Assembly (NCBI GenBank): GCA_001931875.2
Contig: MSJH02000221.1
Coordinates: 1 to 23,669 of the forward strand
Direction of reading: 5' to 3'
Source: Byssochlamys sp. IMV 00236
Lineage: Eukaryota; Ascomycota; Eurotiomycetes; Eurotiales; Thermoascaceae
DNA length: 23,669 nucleotides
How positions within the stretch are numbered: the stretch's first letter is position 1; each line of letters opens with the position of its first letter. This document shows, one piece after another, positions 20,625 to 23,669 of the stretch. A program made the translations under genes and the position numbers. Under the pieces are notes generated by a model, which was given only the letters and a program-made list of their open reading frames with translations, searched no databases and had not been told where the DNA came from.

Positions 20625-20831
20625 ATGATTCGAAAACCTCCCACTGCAGTGACATTAACACCTGTCGACATTGAGTCATTTAAAAAAATAACAGGGCAAA
20701 AGAAAGAAAACAATAGTCATAGTACCAGTACCAGTGCCAGTAATAGTCCTAGTCAAATATTAGATAATGTATTTCAAGGAAGGGCTATTGAAAGAGAGCA
20801 AGACTTGACAAGCAGATTAGGCCTAGAATGA
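20625..20831 (+). CDS. CDC26: Probable anaphase-promoting complex subunit CDC26
   Basis: CDC26 is a very small APC/C subunit whose extended N-terminus packs inside the TPR superhelix of Cdc16/APC6 and stabilises it. This single-exon ORF has 68 codons. Its first residues, MIRKPPTAVTLTPVDIESFK, match the family pattern M-[IL]-R-R/K-x-P-T-x-[IVL]-x-L-x-x-x-D-[IL]-x-x-[FY]. The rest is a Ser/Asn-rich linker (NSHSTSTSASNSPSQ) and a short C-terminal segment (REQDLTSRLGLE) that recalls the family's conserved end (R-E-Q-x-x-x-x-R-[IL]-G). The stop is followed by AATAAA-like signals. The call rests on these two short blocks; a 5' extension is unlikely because a T-tract precedes the ATG. Confidence 0.65.
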   Translation: MIRKPPTAVTLTPVDIESFKKITGQKKENNSHSTSTSASNSPSQILDNVFQGRAIEREQDLTSRLGLE

Positions 20832-20955
20832 GATTGAGAGTAGAAGGTTTTAATAAAAACTGATTTTTTTCTTCTTTACACGAACGGCTTTATACATAAA
20901 AGCAGCCCTTCTTTCTCCTTTTTCTTTTCTTTTTTTTCTCTTGTTGATTTGTTTT

Positions 20956-22874
20956 ATGATACAATTTGCATTTATTCTCTTTCTTAAATATGCTGAATGT
21001 TATACTGCAGTAGGTCGGTTTGCCCATTCTGCAGTTCAATTGAACGATAGGTAATCTACTACTCTTTAAACCTTGAGCCATTTTGATAACGCATGAAAGT
21101 GGTACGTAGTATACTCTTTTATGGTGGAGATGGATCTATCAACCCAAACGACGACAACAGTACCCATTACTTATCTGATCTAGCCATTCTCCCTGTCCAT
21201 TCGCCATTTTCAGTAACCAGTCCTCCTTGGAGCACAGCCTCAGGCCTACAAAGCTCTCTTGGCGGGCCCTCTGTGCGAGCTCACATTGCTTTCACGGGCG
21301 GATTAAATGGCGATAACATGCTTATCATTGGTGGCGTCATGCCCAACCAGATGCCAATTGATGAAGAACCTACAGCATACACCTATGACATCGACTTGGG
21401 TAGATGGAATTCGTTCTCCTTACCGAGAGAAAATCGATTAAACCGGCAAGGTGCCGGATGCACGGTAACAAAAAATGGGACAGCCTATGTAAGCCTGAAG
21501 ACCGTCATAGTTCTTTTTTTATATTGTGGATTAATCGGGTTAGAGGTAGATTTGGGGAGGTAAACGATCAGCTCGAGTACCAATTCATGTTATGAACCTG
21601 CCTGCCAATATCTATCGCTTCGATTCTGTTCACCCTGAGAACTCATCATTCATCCCACTTACAGTGAACCCTCCTCTTCGATACGCTCATACACAGACAT
21701 TGATCGCAAATGACAGAATCGTGATACTTGGTGGGTTCGATGGGTTGACAGGAAACGCCATTTCCCTCTCGGATGTTTGGGTATTTGACATAAAAGCATC
21801 CAACTGGACTCACATTACAGCAGAATTAGATAGAGATAATAAGCCTGAAAATCGAAGTAGTCATAGTCAAGTGCTCATGCCTGATGGTTACTCCATTCTA
21901 ATGTAAGTCGTCAAATAATACCACGTACATAAAGTATATGTACCTTGTCGTATGTCTGTTGTATAAATTTATTTTATAGTTATGGTGGATACGATGGATA
22001 TCATGTATACAATGACGTCGCTGTCTTGGACACACGTACTTGGAAATGGACAGTGAAGAATACAAATGCAGCATTACAAGGAAGAGCGGATGTAAGTCTA
22101 GCTTTATATTACTTTTACTTTGTTTTTTATTTATTATCTTTAGCATACAGGTAAAAAGAGAGAGAGAGATTGCCCCCTTTCTTGTTATAAAAGCAATAAG
22201 GAAACGTTAATAACATTATAAAAGCTACGCTGGTTGGTACAAATATGATCGTTGCCTTTGGTTTCTCTGGTGTCTCGACATCGTTAACTGTCATGTCAGA
22301 TATTGAAGTTCTGGATATCAACACATGGAGCTGGACATCCGTTTACACCCCTTCAGGCTTACCTTTTTCAGATGATACTGACAGTGGAGCAATACAAAGA
22401 ACTGATGACACAAGTAGCTATCCTTCTTTAGCAATTATTGCCGGTGCAGTCACCGGAGGGCTTGTCGTTTTTATCTTAATTTTGATAGCCTTTTATTTGC
22501 TCAATGTATACCAGCAAAGGACCAGATCATCATCGTCATCAGTAGCAAGGGTGCACTCACTGCCTTCCTCTATAACCATTTCGGAAATAAAAAGGCATGA
22601 CAACGGTCCTAAAAGATCTGACACCATTGGCACGTCAACAACTGTTGTTGCAAATGACACATCGCCAGTAACCGTGCTTCCGTCTCCATGGAAAGATACA
22701 CAGGAATGGGGTTATTCTACCATACCAAAGGCTGTTCATAAACCGGATGATACATGCAGTCAACGTCAAAGTGTCCTTGAAGTGGCCGAGGACCAAGAAA
22801 TTGAGGAGGAAGAATATTTTGACAGACAAGAGTTCATTCTATTATCTGATGAAGTGTGTCAGCAAGAATTCTGA
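20956..22874 (+). CDS. Kelch-repeat type I membrane protein
   Basis: Six exons: 20956-21050, 21110-21488, 21550-21902, 21980-22091, 22144-22150 (7 nt), 22225-22874; 531 codons plus TGA. The N-terminus MIQFAFILFLKYAECYTAV looks like a signal peptide. A kelch beta-propeller follows, with blades marked by GRFAHSAVQLNDSILFYGGD, MLIIGG, TAYIWGGK, RYAHTQTLIANDRIVILGGF, YSILIYGGYDGYHVYNDVAV and GTNMIVAFGFSG, each with a later aromatic W in W-x-W pairs (WKW, WSW). A single transmembrane helix lies at about residues 385-409 (LAIIAGAVTGGLVVFILILI onward). The 120-residue cytosolic tail is Ser-rich then acidic (DQEIEEEEYFDRQE). Such kelch-TM proteins are common in Mucoromycota; the ligand is unknown, a surface or sensor role is inference. 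The microexon CATACAG supplies the conserved GRADHTATLVG; without it the frame fails. Confidence 0.88.
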
Positions 22875-23094
22875 ATAACTTAATAAATCAAAGCTCTTGA
22901 CTCCCCCTGTTTTTTCTCGTTTTCATGTTTTTACTACTAATTGATTGGATTGACTACAAGTTGGTTTATACTTGCAGAGCTTCAATACCACGACATCAGG
23001 ATACAAAATACAAACAAGATATGTGAACAAATTTGCAAAGACTTTATTTCGCTTATAAGAAAAGAGAAAAAGGACAGGGCTAATCATAGCCAAA

Positions 23095-23538
23095 TTATTT
23101 GTTCTTGTAGATGATTTCAAACTTGTCCCAGTTAGGATCCTGGTGGGCCCCTTTCTTGACTACAATATAAGCACGATCATTCTGATAGTGAGGCCACCAT
23201 TCTGCATCTTGTCCCTTGTTTTTGTTATAAATTCTCTTGGTGTTCGTATCGTATGTCCATTGAAACTCAGGACTGCGTTCGTTTGGCTTTTGCATCAAGA
23301 CAGTGACATTGGGTAAGCCAGGGTCAGAGTTATCATAACCAATGAGGTGACCAGTAAAGACATTCACGAGCTGGTTATTATCATCAAAATACCAGACTTG
23401 CTTGCCATCGTAGTCATTGGCCTTCTTTGGTTCCACGGTAAGATGAGAGTTGATCTGGCTACTGTTACTAGTAACGCCAACGTATTTCTTGCCATCGTCA
23501 CCGATTTGTCTGATGTAGAAGAGTCTGTTGTGTTCCAT
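23095..23538 (-). CDS. Small protein, probably a beta-trefoil (ricin-B-like lectin fold)
   Basis: Single-exon frame of 147 codons ending in TAA at 23095. No signal peptide, so likely cytosolic. Repeated aromatic blocks suggest a trefoil: FYIRQIGDDGKKYVGVTSNS, QVWYFDDNNQLVNVFTGHLI, and FQWTYDTNTKRIYNKNKGQD, each a Q-x-W-like or Y/W start followed by a turn and a short hydrophobic strand. The sugar-binding D/Q residues cannot be assigned by eye. The start ATG at 23538 was chosen because a putative TATA box lies about 110 bases upstream; a short 5' UTR intron ending TTAG at about 23547 is possible. Its stop faces the kelch gene stop 220 bp away. It could instead be an unrelated small secretable beta protein; the fold call is tentative. 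Confidence 0.6.
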   Translation of the reverse strand: MEHNRLFYIRQIGDDGKKYVGVTSNSSQINSHLTVEPKKANDYDGKQVWYFDDNNQLVNVFTGHLIGYDNSDPGLPNVTVLMQKPNERSPEFQWTYDTNTKRIYNKNKGQDAEWWPHYQNDRAYIVVKKGAHQDPNWDKFEIIYKNK

Positions 23539-23650
23539 GATGTACCTAATCGATACAAGTCAATAGGTGCTTTTGTTAGAGCGATTTAAAAGATATATTA
23601 CTTTTACTTTGATGAGTGAAGAAGAAAAAAAAAGCGGGCCAAAAGATGGT

Positions 23651-23659
23651 CTATTTATA
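23651..23659 (-). promoter_or_regulatory. Putative TATA box of the trefoil gene
   Basis: On the minus strand the sequence is TATAAATAG, preceded by an A-rich run. It lies 113 bp upstream of the ATG at 23538, which leaves room for a start site and a short leader. There is no experimental support. Confidence 0.45.
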
Positions 23660-23669
23660 TGATTTTTTG

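Noticed and set aside
21093..21563. Kelch gene starting at ATG 21093
   Set aside because: This ATG lies inside intron 1; splicing from ATG 20956 gives a signal peptide and completes the first kelch blade.

Overview
The window looks like nuclear DNA of an early-diverging filamentous fungus, most likely Mucoromycota (Mucorales type). It is AT-rich. Genes have many short introns: every intron I placed is 42-76 bp except one of 171 bp, with GTAAGT-like donors and usually TAG acceptors. Proteins read as fungal orthologues of conserved eukaryotic genes, and the relict families between them are ones I associate from memory with Mucorales; no search was run.

Layout. 1-3189: a complete-looking DNA transposon bounded by TA, with 352-bp terminal inverted repeats that match base for base. 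Each repeat carries a 21-bp phased array of short motifs. The element encodes one four-exon, non-household gene with a nonsense codon and a frameshift. 3190-4939: gene-poor, with a T30 tract and scraps of old coding sequence. 4940-10456: three minus-strand housekeeping genes in tandem: pyruvate dehydrogenase E1 beta (PDB1), the exocytic SM protein SEC1 (13 exons, one of only 7 nt), and a stand-alone methylene-THF dehydrogenase/cyclohydrolase. 10457-13517: a transposon graveyard. A broken gene with an IGYARKS (serine-recombinase-like) motif is split by a 426-bp MITE flanked by a 7-bp duplication; a broken tyrosine-recombinase C-terminus lies beside it. 13518-16675: coronin (+) and ATG3 (-) converge with 71 bp between stop codons. 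17658-19431: phosphoglucomutase. 19670-20007: a possible small two-exon gene without recognised relatives. 20625-20831: a CDC26-like APC/C subunit. 20956-22874: a kelch-repeat single-pass membrane protein, again with a 7-nt exon. 23095-23538: a small, probably beta-trefoil protein.

The gene models come from reading exon junctions by eye. Each complete spliced frame adds up to a whole number of codons ending in a stop: PDB1 372 aa, SEC1 673, MTHFD 301, coronin 485, ATG3 307, PGM 557, kelch 531. The household genes cover central carbon and one-carbon metabolism, secretion, actin, autophagy and cell cycle; I see no functional cluster. The most interesting content is the long-TIR element with its orphan gene and phased repeats.
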